DNA of 40,318 nucleotides, taken from contig VRUL01000043.1 of NCBI GenBank assembly GCA_019456145.1, positions 1-40,318 on the forward strand, given 5' to 3'. Positions 1-6,910 of this stretch are shown here, in pieces; position 1 is the stretch's first letter; each line of letters starts with the position of its first letter. A model generated the notes under the pieces. That model saw only the letters and a program-made list of their open reading frames with translations. It was not told the origin of the DNA and made no database searches. The position numbers were made by a program, and so were the translations under genes. Source of the stretch: Planctomycetota bacterium. GTDB taxonomy: Bacteria > Planctomycetota > Phycisphaerae > Sedimentisphaerales > Anaerobacaceae.

Positions 1-158
1 TGCCGTTAGCCAAGGAACTTGTGGAGATGCACGGCGGAAGCATATGGGCTGAAAGCGGCAACGAAGGAGGAAACAGTCTATGCTTTACCCTGCCAAAAAA
101 TGACGTTAGAGAAGACAAGCAACATGCTTACAAGCGACAGACAACTTCTTATATTTAG
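1..158 (+). CDS. Sensor histidine kinase, C-terminal end only
   Basis: Reading from base 3, the frame gives the last 51 residues of a protein cut by the window edge. The stretch LAKELVEMHGGSIWAES followed by G-x-G-x-x-x-x-FTLP is the end of the HATPase_c ATP-binding domain (the G2 box region and final strand) of two-component sensor kinases, which autophosphorylate and pass phosphate to a response regulator. The stop is TAG at 156-158. A response-regulator start follows 21 bases later on the same strand, as expected for a kinase/regulator pair, but that regulator is broken. The sensed signal cannot be judged because the input domains are outside the window. Confidence 0.85.
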   Translation, partial: PLAKELVEMHGGSIWAESGNEGGNSLCFTLPKNDVREDKQHAYKRQTTSYI

Positions 159-179
159 CTGTTGAATTGAAGGTCAGAT

Positions 180-293
180 ATGGACAACGCAAGATGTAAA
201 GTTTTACTAATCGAAGATGGCAAGATTGACCAGAAAGCCTTTAAGCGGTTAGTTGATGACGAAAAACTAATCTTCAATGAATCCGGAAAATGA
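180..293 (+). pseudogene. Truncated response regulator (receiver domain N-terminus)
   Basis: An ATG at 180 opens a 37-codon frame. Its first 30 residues read as the start of a CheY-like receiver domain: KVLLIED holds the first strand and acidic pocket, followed by the DQKAFKRLVDDEKL helix. The reading then changes to FNESGK and stops at TGA 291-293. A receiver domain needs about 115 residues, so the phospho-accepting aspartate and the rest are missing. The break falls at the left arm of an inverted repeat, and the next gene runs in the opposite direction, so the 3' part was probably lost by rearrangement. A very short functional peptide is not excluded but looks unlikely. Confidence 0.7.
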
Positions 294-364
294 AAGTAAC
301 AATCTCCCGGATGTTCCCTCCGAAGCGGTGAACGTTCTCCGCGGTAAACAAATACTTTCATTTT
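287..364. repeat. Nested inverted repeat between convergent gene ends
   Basis: AAAATGAAAGT at 287-297 is perfectly complementary to ACTTTCATTTT at 354-364. Between them lies a second near-palindrome, GCGGTGAACGTTCTCCGC, with one mismatched pair. The outer arms contain the stop codons of the broken response regulator (TGA 291-293) and of the minus-strand dockerin-like gene (358-360). It could act as a bidirectional terminator, or be the scar or edge of a small mobile or intergenic repeat element. No second copy was noticed in the window. Confidence 0.6.
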
Positions 365-1011
365 AACGGCCAGCCCGCCGGACATAACTGAAGCCAGAGA
401 TCTGTAATCACAGTATAGTCGAGAAAATTAACACTTCCGTTACTGTCTAAATCGCCTGGGAACTCTCCTCCGGACTCAAGCCAGTCCTGAACAAACCTAC
501 GCAAATCATCAAAGTCAACCTCACAGGTTGTTATCCATTGCGTTTGGACCTTGTAGGCCACAGGAGTTGTTGACCTAAAGTGTATCCATCCGATATTCTC
601 ACCCCACGCCCAGCCGTTGAAGTTGCCGTCGTGGTCGATAGTAACGCCGTAATAATTTGAGTCACCTGGGACATTCGGGTCGAAGTTTATCCAGCCGACG
701 TTCTCACCCCAGGCCAGGCCGGTCAAAAGGCCCGTGCCATCATTAGCTATTCCAGTATTTGGGTTGGCATCATTCGGATCGAGATTTATCCAGCCGATGT
801 TCTCGGCCCAGACAAAACCGGTAAGGTTCGCATCGTTAACGGTTATCCCTGGTCCCTCGCTTGGCTCGAAGTTCAGCCAGCCAACGTTTTCGCCATAAGC
901 GTACTGGGAACCGTCATTATCCGGGTCTATGTTTTTAGCTGAGGTCAGAGAAGCAAACAATATCAATATTGCCGTGCAAACTGAAACGCTTAATACTCTC
1001 TTAAGTTTCAT
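358..1011 (-). CDS. Secreted GENVGW-repeat protein with dockerin-like EF-hand tail
   Basis: This is a 217-residue protein with a signal peptide (basic start, hydrophobic residues about 8-20, cleavage near LTSA-K). Four repeats follow, each centred on [WY][GA]EN[VI]GW[LI][NH]F: about residues 39-48, 68-78, 101-111 and 136-145, spaced 30-36 residues apart. The last 55 residues resemble a dockerin pair: a degenerate first half (DFDDLRRFVQDWLE) and a good calcium loop, DLDSNGSVNFLD, at about 187-198. The start is supported by AAAGGAA just upstream. It lies downstream of the hcp-like gene on the same strand, 141 bases away. The repeat is a probable beta-rich surface module whose function I do not know. 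The tail suggests attachment to another cell-surface or secreted protein, but no cohesin is visible here. Confidence 0.8.
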   Translation of the reverse strand: MKLKRVLSVSVCTAILILFASLTSAKNIDPDNDGSQYAYGENVGWLNFEPSEGPGITVNDANLTGFVWAENIGWINLDPNDANPNTGIANDGTGLLTGLAWGENVGWINFDPNVPGDSNYYGVTIDHDGNFNGWAWGENIGWIHFRSTTPVAYKVQTQWITTCEVDFDDLRRFVQDWLESGGEFPGDLDSNGSVNFLDYTVITDLWLQLCPAGWPLK

Positions 1012-1152
1012 CGCTATATTCCTTTTGTTTTGTTAAATCCAATTTGGCCTCATACCTTCCGCTCCAGTGGGCGCAATCCTGCCCTTATCGAAAAAGACCA
1101 ATAGCCTGCCGCAGACATAAAGCCGAACTGGAGCCGACCTTGTTGGTGTCTA

Positions 1153-1842
1153 TTATCCGCCGCTTGGGGCACGCCACCTGTCCATCTCAACGATACTGTC
1201 GTCGGGCAGCCAGTTCCATTCGATTTCCTCGTAGACCAACGAGACCCACTCCATATGTCTGTAGCTGTCCGGCGTTACGAAATTGGTCGTGGGCCTAATG
1301 CTTATGACCATGGCGTTTTTGAGGGTAATTCTGTAATAAGCCTCCTCTTGACCTGTATTTGGATCGACACGATAGAAATCGAGAATCACTTCCGCGAGGT
1401 TCTGGCCCGTAACGCAGGCTTTGTGCAGACCTGGCGTAGCCTTATCGATGCTCTTAGCGATGGTAATAGGGCCGTGTTGCCTGGAGCCTGCGGGCAGACC
1501 GGAACCTGGATCGATAGGCACCGTCACTGTATGCCTCACTTCAAGAATCTTACTGGCATCCTCAAGATCTTTATATCCAGGGATACCCGAACCGGGATAT
1601 TCGACGATGTGCATAGCGATAATTTTTCTGTCATCGGCGGCATATTCGGTTCCTGATACCTCACAGACGCCTCCACCACCGGATGAGGCAGCAGTATATA
1701 TCTCATCCAGCGTCTTCATCGTCGGACCGGGCGGAGAAGTCGGCTCAAGGTTACCTCCGCCTGCGGTCAGTGAGAAGATGACCAGCGCAGCCAAAGCCAA
1801 CACACTCGCTACTACTTTTGTTCTTTTAATTTTCACTTCCAT
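1153..1842 (-). CDS. Hcp-like protein (type VI secretion tube family) with signal peptide
   Basis: This is a 229-residue protein. Residues 1-27 form a basic then hydrophobic segment (VVASVLALAALVIFSLTA) typical of a signal peptide or anchor, followed by a Pro/Gly-rich linker. From about residue 75 the sequence reads as the Hcp fold: H-T-V-x-V-P-x-D-P-x-S-G-L-P-x-G-x-R-Q-H, then ITIAKSIDKATP, ILDFYR, YYRITLKNAMV and EEIEWNW near the end. Classical Hcp proteins form hexameric rings stacked as the type VI tube and have no Sec signal. No other type VI gene is in the window, so this is an orphan, probably exported, family member. The start has AAGGG about 7-10 bases upstream. A consensus-like promoter and a roughly 160-base structured leader precede it. 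Its substrate or role is unknown. Confidence 0.8.
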   Translation of the reverse strand: MEVKIKRTKVVASVLALAALVIFSLTAGGGNLEPTSPPGPTMKTLDEIYTAASSGGGGVCEVSGTEYAADDRKIIAMHIVEYPGSGIPGYKDLEDASKILEVRHTVTVPIDPGSGLPAGSRQHGPITIAKSIDKATPGLHKACVTGQNLAEVILDFYRVDPNTGQEEAYYRITLKNAMVISIRPTTNFVTPDSYRHMEWVSLVYEEIEWNWLPDDSIVEMDRWRAPSGG

Positions 1843-1864
1843 TTTTTTACCCTTCTAAAAATTG

Positions 1865-1882
1865 TCCCTGCGCCAGCAGGGA
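1865..1882 (-). promoter_or_regulatory. Leader hairpin upstream of the hcp-like gene
   Basis: TCCCTGC and GCAGGGA form a perfect 7-bp stem around the loop GCCA. It sits 22 bases before the start codon in the predicted leader of the minus-strand hcp-like gene. There is no T-run, so it is not a typical terminator. It may affect mRNA stability or ribosome access. Confidence 0.4.
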
Positions 1883-2008
1883 ATTGTAAATATTTCACGG
1901 CGCACACTGTGTACACCGATATCTGCCGGTATTTTGGCCGAATTGGGATAATAGAACGGCACTTTTCCATCACGTTCTGCCTCTGGCAAAGCAACTTCAA
2001 ACAATATA

Positions 2009-2036
2009 ATTATACACTTTTACGCCTCAAAGTCAA
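2009..2036 (-). promoter_or_regulatory. Sigma-70-like promoter for the hcp-like gene
   Basis: On the minus strand TTGACT (2036-2031) and TATAAT (2014-2009) are separated by 16 bases, close to the housekeeping consensus. Transcription would begin near 2002 and give a leader of about 160 bases before the hcp-like start at 1842. No other gene lies between them. Confidence 0.6.
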
Positions 2037-2125
2037 GTAAATTGGTGAGAAATCCTCGATTCGAAATTCGACAGATCCCAACTTGATCGAGATATGAATA
2101 ATATTCGGGCAGGTTTTATTAGTGC

Positions 2126-3733
2126 CTATCGCGATTTCTTTTTGATGACGGTGAGCAGTTGTTTATCGATCTCGGAACCTAATTGCTCGGCCACTTTTAT
2201 GTGCCTGGCAGCCAAATCGTACTTTTTTAACTTGTAAAAAGCAAAGGCCAATCCATTGTGCGCATCACCCATTTCCGGCTCAAGCTCAACTGCCTTCAAA
2301 TACGCGGCAACTGCCTGCTTGTAATCGTCCTTGTTGGAATATGCCGCTCCAAGGTTGTAAAAAATCGTGCCGTCATCGCCTGCTGTCCGAATGGCTTTTT
2401 TATACTGTTCAATAGCAGCATCATACTTCTTTTTGCCGAAGTAAGCGTTGCCCAAACCCACTAAAGCAGCTACCATATCAGGCTTAACCGCCAATGCCTT
2501 TTTGTATGCCCGAATTTCCTCGTTTACCTTACCCAGCTTGTTGTAGCAGACGGCTAAGCCGTAGTGGGCCTCGGATAAATTGTGTTTAATCTGGAGGGCC
2601 TTTTTATATTGAAATATTGCTTCATCATAATTGCCCATCTGCTCATAGACGTCACCCAATTGGCTGTATAGAGAAGCGTCTTTCGGCTCCAAAACAAGTG
2701 CCTCCTGCAATTGTATTATCGCCTGTCCATACATTTTCGCCTGACAGTAAGCACTTGCCAGGTTTTTGTATGCCTGATTGAATTTCGGGTCCAGCTTGAG
2801 TGCATAGATATATTGCGCAATCGCCTCGTTGAGCCATCCTCGTTTAGTGTATGCATTGCCGAGGTTGCTATATGTCTTCGCATCATTTGGGTTGATTTGC
2901 AGGGCTGTCCTGTATTCGTATAGAGCGTCTTCTATCCGCCCCTTTTTTAGATAAAGATTTCCCAGATTCGCCCGGGACTCCGACAAGGACGGATTTATCT
3001 CTACTGCCCTTTCAAGTGCAAGCAATGCAGAATCCGGATCGCCAATATCGCAGTAACTGTTGCCCAGATTATTAAGAAAACAACCTAACGTCTGGATCTT
3101 ACTGAGCACTTTCATATAGATACTGCCTTGCTCATCCTCCGGCACGTTGAATTTCGTTATGTAATGCTCATCAGAAGCAGTTCCACCTTTACTTGTTGTT
3201 TCAATATTGAATTGCACCTGCCCATCATCGTATTTAACGAAGAAGTGTCCCGGCACGACAACCCCGTAAAGAGGCAGGTCAAGGCGTTCACCGAGTGAAA
3301 GATAAAGAACCGAAAGACTAAGGCAATACCCTCTTTTCCTGTCAAGCACAGAGTGCAAAAACAAATCATTCGGGTCACTTGCCTCTGAAATCGCTCTAAA
3401 TCCAAGTTCATCAAACAGATACTCATTTATGATTGGAATCGCACGGTATTTATCCCTAATCTTTTTCTTTTCGAGCCTCGCACGAATCTCCAATGCCATA
3501 TCATCCAATCTTGACAGATACCGGCGGCCGTACACAAGGTCGCTCCACTTTTCGGAAATAATCAAAGCAGCGGTAGCCAAATCGACCTGGTCCTCTCTTA
3601 AACGAAGGACCCGTTCAATCGACTTGGCGTACAGACCTGCTTTACCCTCATTGGCCAGGGGTTCATCCCGGCCGAAACATACCGAAGAAGTCAAGGCCGC
3701 AAGGCACAAAATTAGCAAAAGAACTTTTTTCAT
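2126..3733 (-). CDS. Exported transglutaminase-like / TPR repeat protein
   Basis: This 535-residue protein has a signal peptide (MKKVLLLILCLAALTSSVC, cleaved near residue 20-22). Residues about 60-215 resemble the SirB1/transglutaminase-like fold, with Cys137 in KRGYCLSLSVLYLSLG, His163 in VPGHFFVKY and Glu178 in NIETT, so a Cys-His-acid set is present. From about 218 to the end there are roughly nine tetratricopeptide repeats with the usual G-x-x-x-x-x-x-A/L pattern, which bind protein partners. It probably acts in the periplasm or at the cell surface as a scaffold; whether the transglutaminase-like part is catalytic is unknown. A possible promoter lies just upstream. The gene is divergent from the DUF1080 lipoprotein. 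Confidence 0.8.
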   Translation of the reverse strand: MKKVLLLILCLAALTSSVCFGRDEPLANEGKAGLYAKSIERVLRLREDQVDLATAALIISEKWSDLVYGRRYLSRLDDMALEIRARLEKKKIRDKYRAIPIINEYLFDELGFRAISEASDPNDLFLHSVLDRKRGYCLSLSVLYLSLGERLDLPLYGVVVPGHFFVKYDDGQVQFNIETTSKGGTASDEHYITKFNVPEDEQGSIYMKVLSKIQTLGCFLNNLGNSYCDIGDPDSALLALERAVEINPSLSESRANLGNLYLKKGRIEDALYEYRTALQINPNDAKTYSNLGNAYTKRGWLNEAIAQYIYALKLDPKFNQAYKNLASAYCQAKMYGQAIIQLQEALVLEPKDASLYSQLGDVYEQMGNYDEAIFQYKKALQIKHNLSEAHYGLAVCYNKLGKVNEEIRAYKKALAVKPDMVAALVGLGNAYFGKKKYDAAIEQYKKAIRTAGDDGTIFYNLGAAYSNKDDYKQAVAAYLKAVELEPEMGDAHNGLAFAFYKLKKYDLAARHIKVAEQLGSEIDKQLLTVIKKKSR

Positions 3734-3763
3734 AGCTTTTTAACTGCGTTTAATCATTTGTTC

Positions 3764-3792
3764 TGATTATTGCCGGTTTTCCCCTTTTGCAA
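3764..3792 (-). promoter_or_regulatory. Possible promoter for the TPR gene
   Basis: On the minus strand TTGCAA (3792-3787) and TAATCA (3769-3764) are 17 bases apart. This would place the transcript start about 20-25 bases before the ATG at 3733. The match is moderate. The rest of the 279-base divergent gap (3734-4012) is AT-rich and holds no gene that I can see. Confidence 0.35.
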
Positions 3793-4012
3793 GACGCTGC
3801 AAAATGCGGCCTTTGTAATTCCTCTTACAAAACCGAAGCTGGAAAATTCGACTAAGTATTTGCCGCTACATACCTTATCGTCAGAAAAGCCCTGTATATT
3901 TTATATTCTCTATAAATACGATTCTAAAATATTTTAGTTTGAATAAAAAACTGTTGTCTAATTTAGTTTACCAGGTTATTTTGTTCAACGTAATTATTTT
4001 AGGAGTTATGTA

Positions 4013-4750
4013 ATGAACCGGAAACGTACTAATATCGGAAGCTTATCTCGTCGCCTCTTATCCAATACGCCATACGCATTATTTCTGCTGCTCGTTTTTG
4101 TGCTGAGTGCCTGTCGTGACTCTGGTGGTCCCGCATCACCAAATGAGCCTAATGAAACAGTTGTGGCCGAGAGTTTGCAGCCGAGCGAAATCAGCCTCTT
4201 CGACGGCAAAACAATGGGCCAGTGGGCGATTACAGACTTTGGCGGCCAGGGCGACGTCTATGTAAAAGAGGGCAGCATCTTTATGGAGATGGGTAATGAC
4301 ATGACCGGTATAAACTGGACCGGTCCGGTCGTCCGCATGAACTATGAAATCAGTCTCGAAGCAAAGCGCATCACCGGAAGTGACTTTTTCTGTGGTCTGA
4401 CCTTTCCCGTCGGTGACAATCCCTGCTCATTAATCCTGGGCGGCTGGGGCGGCGAAGTCTGCGGCCTGTCCAATCTCGATTACTATGACGCCGCGAACAA
4501 TGAGACCACACGAATCGTCGCCTTCGAGACCGGCCGATGGTACCGCGTCCGGTTGCGCGTCACGCCCGACAAGATTGAAGCATGGCTCGACGATGAAAAA
4601 ATTGTCGATGTGGTGACAACCGACCGAAAAATCGACATCCGGCCGGAAGTGGACTTATCTCAACCGCTTGGCATTGCAAACTGGCAAACGGCCGGTGCTG
4701 TTCGCAACATCCGCTTGCAAACGCTTACGGACCCAAATGACATTCTCTAA
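4013..4750 (+). CDS. DUF1080 (3-keto-disaccharide hydrolase-like) lipoprotein
   Basis: This is a 245-residue protein with a long basic start, a hydrophobic segment and the lipobox LSAC (Cys about residue 34), so it is probably a membrane-anchored lipoprotein. The mature part begins with SLFDGKTMGQWAI, the standard opening of the DUF1080 concanavalin-like fold. It continues with EGSIFMEMG, YEISLEAKRI, GRWYRVRLRVTPDKIEAWLDD and a closing I-A-x-W-x-T-x-G-A-x-R-N-I-R strand. Family members bind or cleave sugars, some through 3-keto-glycoside chemistry; the substrate here cannot be read from sequence. AGGAG is positioned well before the ATG. The gene stands alone on the plus strand and converges on the MATE gene 36 bases away. 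Confidence 0.82.
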   Translation: MNRKRTNIGSLSRRLLSNTPYALFLLLVFVLSACRDSGGPASPNEPNETVVAESLQPSEISLFDGKTMGQWAITDFGGQGDVYVKEGSIFMEMGNDMTGINWTGPVVRMNYEISLEAKRITGSDFFCGLTFPVGDNPCSLILGGWGGEVCGLSNLDYYDAANNETTRIVAFETGRWYRVRLRVTPDKIEAWLDDEKIVDVVTTDRKIDIRPEVDLSQPLGIANWQTAGAVRNIRLQTLTDPNDIL

Positions 4751-4786
4751 AGTTACCCACGGACAGATTAACCATTTAATCCAATC

Positions 4787-6214
4787 CTATTCGACCACCG
4801 CTTCGGTCTCGACTGGTACGACGACAGGACGACGCTTGAACAAATCTATCTTCATCCACCTGTTGCTCTTGAATCTCCACCAATTCGCCAGGCCCAGAAC
4901 AATAATACTGACTGTAGCTACAATCCACGGCCCTAATGCCCCGAGCCTACCGAAAAGAGTAACTATCAGTAGACCGCCCAGCCACAATATTACCACTGAC
5001 CCCAGCGCCGAGACAATCGCCAACCATAACGTATCACCGGCTCCGCGCAAAGATCCGCCGTAGATAATCCGTGCGGCATGAAACACCTGGTATATAGCTG
5101 CGCAAATCAAAATATTAGCCCCAACACTGATGACTTCTTCGTCGGAAGACCAAAACGCCATTAAAGTGTTTCTGAATACAAGGAAACAAATCCCCACCAA
5201 TCCCATATAAACCAGCGCCACCTTCAAGCAAACATGGGTTTGCCTGGTTGCCAGCTCTTTTCTGCCCGCACCTATTGTCTTACCGACCGCCGCGGCTAAA
5301 GCAGTACCTATCCCAACAACGGGCATCACCGACAGGCTTGTGTACGAAAGCACCGCACTTGTCGCCGCTAATGCCTCCGTGCCGAATCGCCCGACTAATG
5401 CAAACAGAATCATTCCCCAGAAAGCCACATTCATCATTAATCCAAATCCTGCAGGCAGCCCCACTCTCAGCAAGTCATACATCTTGCTGAAATCCAGGTG
5501 CGCTGCTCTCCTTGTCTTAAAGGTCGTATTCATACCGCCGCTGAGGAAAACAGACATATTGATAACAGCCCCCACAGCTATCCCGATAAATGTCCCCCAG
5601 CCTGCGCCCGCAATGCCCATGGCCGGCAGACCCAATTTGCCGAAAATCAATACGTAATTAGCCGCTACGTTGACCACTTGCCCACATATCGAGGCATACA
5701 TTGTGATAGTCGGCCTGTGTATACCCATAAAGAACTGATTGGCTGACCAGTTAATGACGGCCAGCACATGGGCGTAAAGTATGATTCTAAAATATACCAC
5801 TTCCATCTCAGCCACTGCTTCGGGTTGTCCCATTATCTTAAATATCCACGGAGCAGTAGGCCACATAATCGCCACGACAAACACAAAGTACGCCAACCCC
5901 ATGTATATTGTCTGCCAGAAATAATTCGAGCAGCTTCTCGTATCGCCTCTGCCAAGACTCTGGCTCACAAACGTGCTCAGACTTACCATTGTGCCAATGG
6001 CGAAGCCGCTTGGCAGAAAACTGGCAAATCCTGCCGGTAAAATCGCCGCCAGCTCTTCCGTCCCCAGCCGCGATACCATGTATCTATCCACAAACTGCAT
6101 AATGGTGAACGATAGGGTCGTCACTACCATCGGCGCAGCTAACTTCAGCATATATCTTAGTGAAGACTCGTCAACTATATGGTCTTGTGAAAGCAGAGAT
6201 GATTGGTCACTCAT
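4787..6214 (-). CDS. MATE family multidrug/toxin exporter
   Basis: This 475-residue integral membrane protein has about 12 hydrophobic helices and the two-fold arrangement of the MATE family. It contains the typical opening LAAPMVVTTLSFTIMQFVDRYMVSRLG, a mid-protein second-half start (LLRVGLPAGFGLMMNVAFWGM) and the G-x-G-T/A-A-x-A-x-V-G-K stretch. These proteins export cationic drugs or metabolites in exchange for sodium or protons across the inner membrane. The start codon overlaps the stop of the DUF167 gene (ATGA at 6211-6214), so the two are very probably translationally coupled. The substrate is unknown. Confidence 0.92.
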   Translation of the reverse strand: MSDQSSLLSQDHIVDESSLRYMLKLAAPMVVTTLSFTIMQFVDRYMVSRLGTEELAAILPAGFASFLPSGFAIGTMVSLSTFVSQSLGRGDTRSCSNYFWQTIYMGLAYFVFVVAIMWPTAPWIFKIMGQPEAVAEMEVVYFRIILYAHVLAVINWSANQFFMGIHRPTITMYASICGQVVNVAANYVLIFGKLGLPAMGIAGAGWGTFIGIAVGAVINMSVFLSGGMNTTFKTRRAAHLDFSKMYDLLRVGLPAGFGLMMNVAFWGMILFALVGRFGTEALAATSAVLSYTSLSVMPVVGIGTALAAAVGKTIGAGRKELATRQTHVCLKVALVYMGLVGICFLVFRNTLMAFWSSDEEVISVGANILICAAIYQVFHAARIIYGGSLRGAGDTLWLAIVSALGSVVILWLGGLLIVTLFGRLGALGPWIVATVSIIVLGLANWWRFKSNRWMKIDLFKRRPVVVPVETEAVVE

Positions 6215-6525
6215 TGACCCACGCTATGTTTATTTAAGTTCAGTTTGTTTGATAGTTGCTCGACCGAGATTCCAAGAACCTGCACGCTCTTTATTGGATT
6301 CGTTTTGCCGGAGACTATCTTAACAGCATTCTTTTTAACACCAAGTTGTTTCGCCAGAAAATCAAGCAGACACTGGTTTGCTTTTCCCTTCTCAGGTGCC
6401 GCAGCAACCTTAATTTTCACCATCTCATCAAGCAAACCACAGATAGCCGTCATGCTGCTGCCCGGCACAACCTTTGTGGCAAATACCACACCACCATTAA
6501 TTTCTTCAACCGCTAAATTACTCAT
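6211..6525 (-). CDS. DUF167 (YggU family) protein
   Basis: This is a 104-residue small basic protein. The middle, VKIKVAAAPEKGKANQCLLDFLAKQLGV followed by KIVSGKTNPIKSVQVLG, is the hallmark of the DUF167/YggU family. That family has a known structure but no settled biochemical role. The frame is open to 6576, but the extra 17 residues are hydrophobic and non-homologous, so I place the start at the ATG at 6525, where family similarity begins. Its stop overlaps the MATE start by four bases. It follows the small unknown gene by 54 bases. Confidence 0.85.
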   Translation of the reverse strand: MSNLAVEEINGGVVFATKVVPGSSMTAICGLLDEMVKIKVAAAPEKGKANQCLLDFLAKQLGVKKNAVKIVSGKTNPIKSVQVLGISVEQLSNKLNLNKHSVGQ

Positions 6526-6579
6526 AGACCAGATTGTAGCCGGTAGGATAAATACAAAGAAGACAATTATGTGCACAGT

Positions 6580-6882
6580 TCACTCGATATTTTCCCTGAT
6601 GTTCGTGCCGAGCGCCAACTGCACGTATTTTTCAATCTGTTCGGCAAGCTCACCAAGCGATTCAAGCTGGAAATCTTCGTAATGGCCCGGTACAAATTGT
6701 CCGTTCAGGGCCTTCCTGAAAATTCTAACCCGTATAACAGCCGGCTCAGCAGTAGACTTGCTAAAATCGCTCTCTTTATGCTCGCTGAGTTCAACACGCC
6801 AGTCTTCGCTAATAAAGACCAGACACTTGCCGGTAAAAACCGCCATTGGAAAGTAGTCGCGTAATAATTTAAGAGTTTCCAT
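6580..6882 (-). CDS. Unknown 100-residue protein
   Basis: I do not recognise this protein. It is soluble-looking with no signal peptide. It is mildly acidic, with alternating strand-like stretches (MAVFTGKCLVFISEDWRVEL, AVIRVRIFRKAL) and a C-terminal helix (SLGELAEQIEKYVQLALG), suggesting a small alpha/beta fold. No clear ribosome-binding site precedes the ATG. It is tightly spaced after the DUF1080-TIM barrel gene (28 bases) and before the DUF167 gene (54 bases to the chosen start), all on the minus strand. It may be co-transcribed with them. The coding call rests on the open frame and its fit in the gene train. Confidence 0.6.
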   Translation of the reverse strand: METLKLLRDYFPMAVFTGKCLVFISEDWRVELSEHKESDFSKSTAEPAVIRVRIFRKALNGQFVPGHYEDFQLESLGELAEQIEKYVQLALGTNIRENIE

Positions 6883-6910
6883 TTATACTCTGCTAATATT
6901 ATTGCATTTT

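Noticed and set aside
1061..1134. 8-bp inverted repeat GCTCCAGT / ACTGGAGC between the hcp-like and dockerin-like genes
   Set aside because: Arms are short and 58 bases apart with no clear supporting inner stem; could easily be chance.
1153..1842. Type VI secretion system locus
   Set aside because: Only the Hcp-like gene is present; no sheath, baseplate, membrane-complex or ATPase gene is in the window.
1909..1916. GTGTACAC palindrome in the hcp-like leader, possible operator
   Set aside because: Eight bases only, downstream of the predicted transcript start, and no second copy or known regulator match.
6526..6576. Hydrophobic 17-residue N-terminal extension of the DUF167 protein
   Set aside because: Family similarity begins at the ATG at 6525, and the family is cytoplasmic without a signal peptide.
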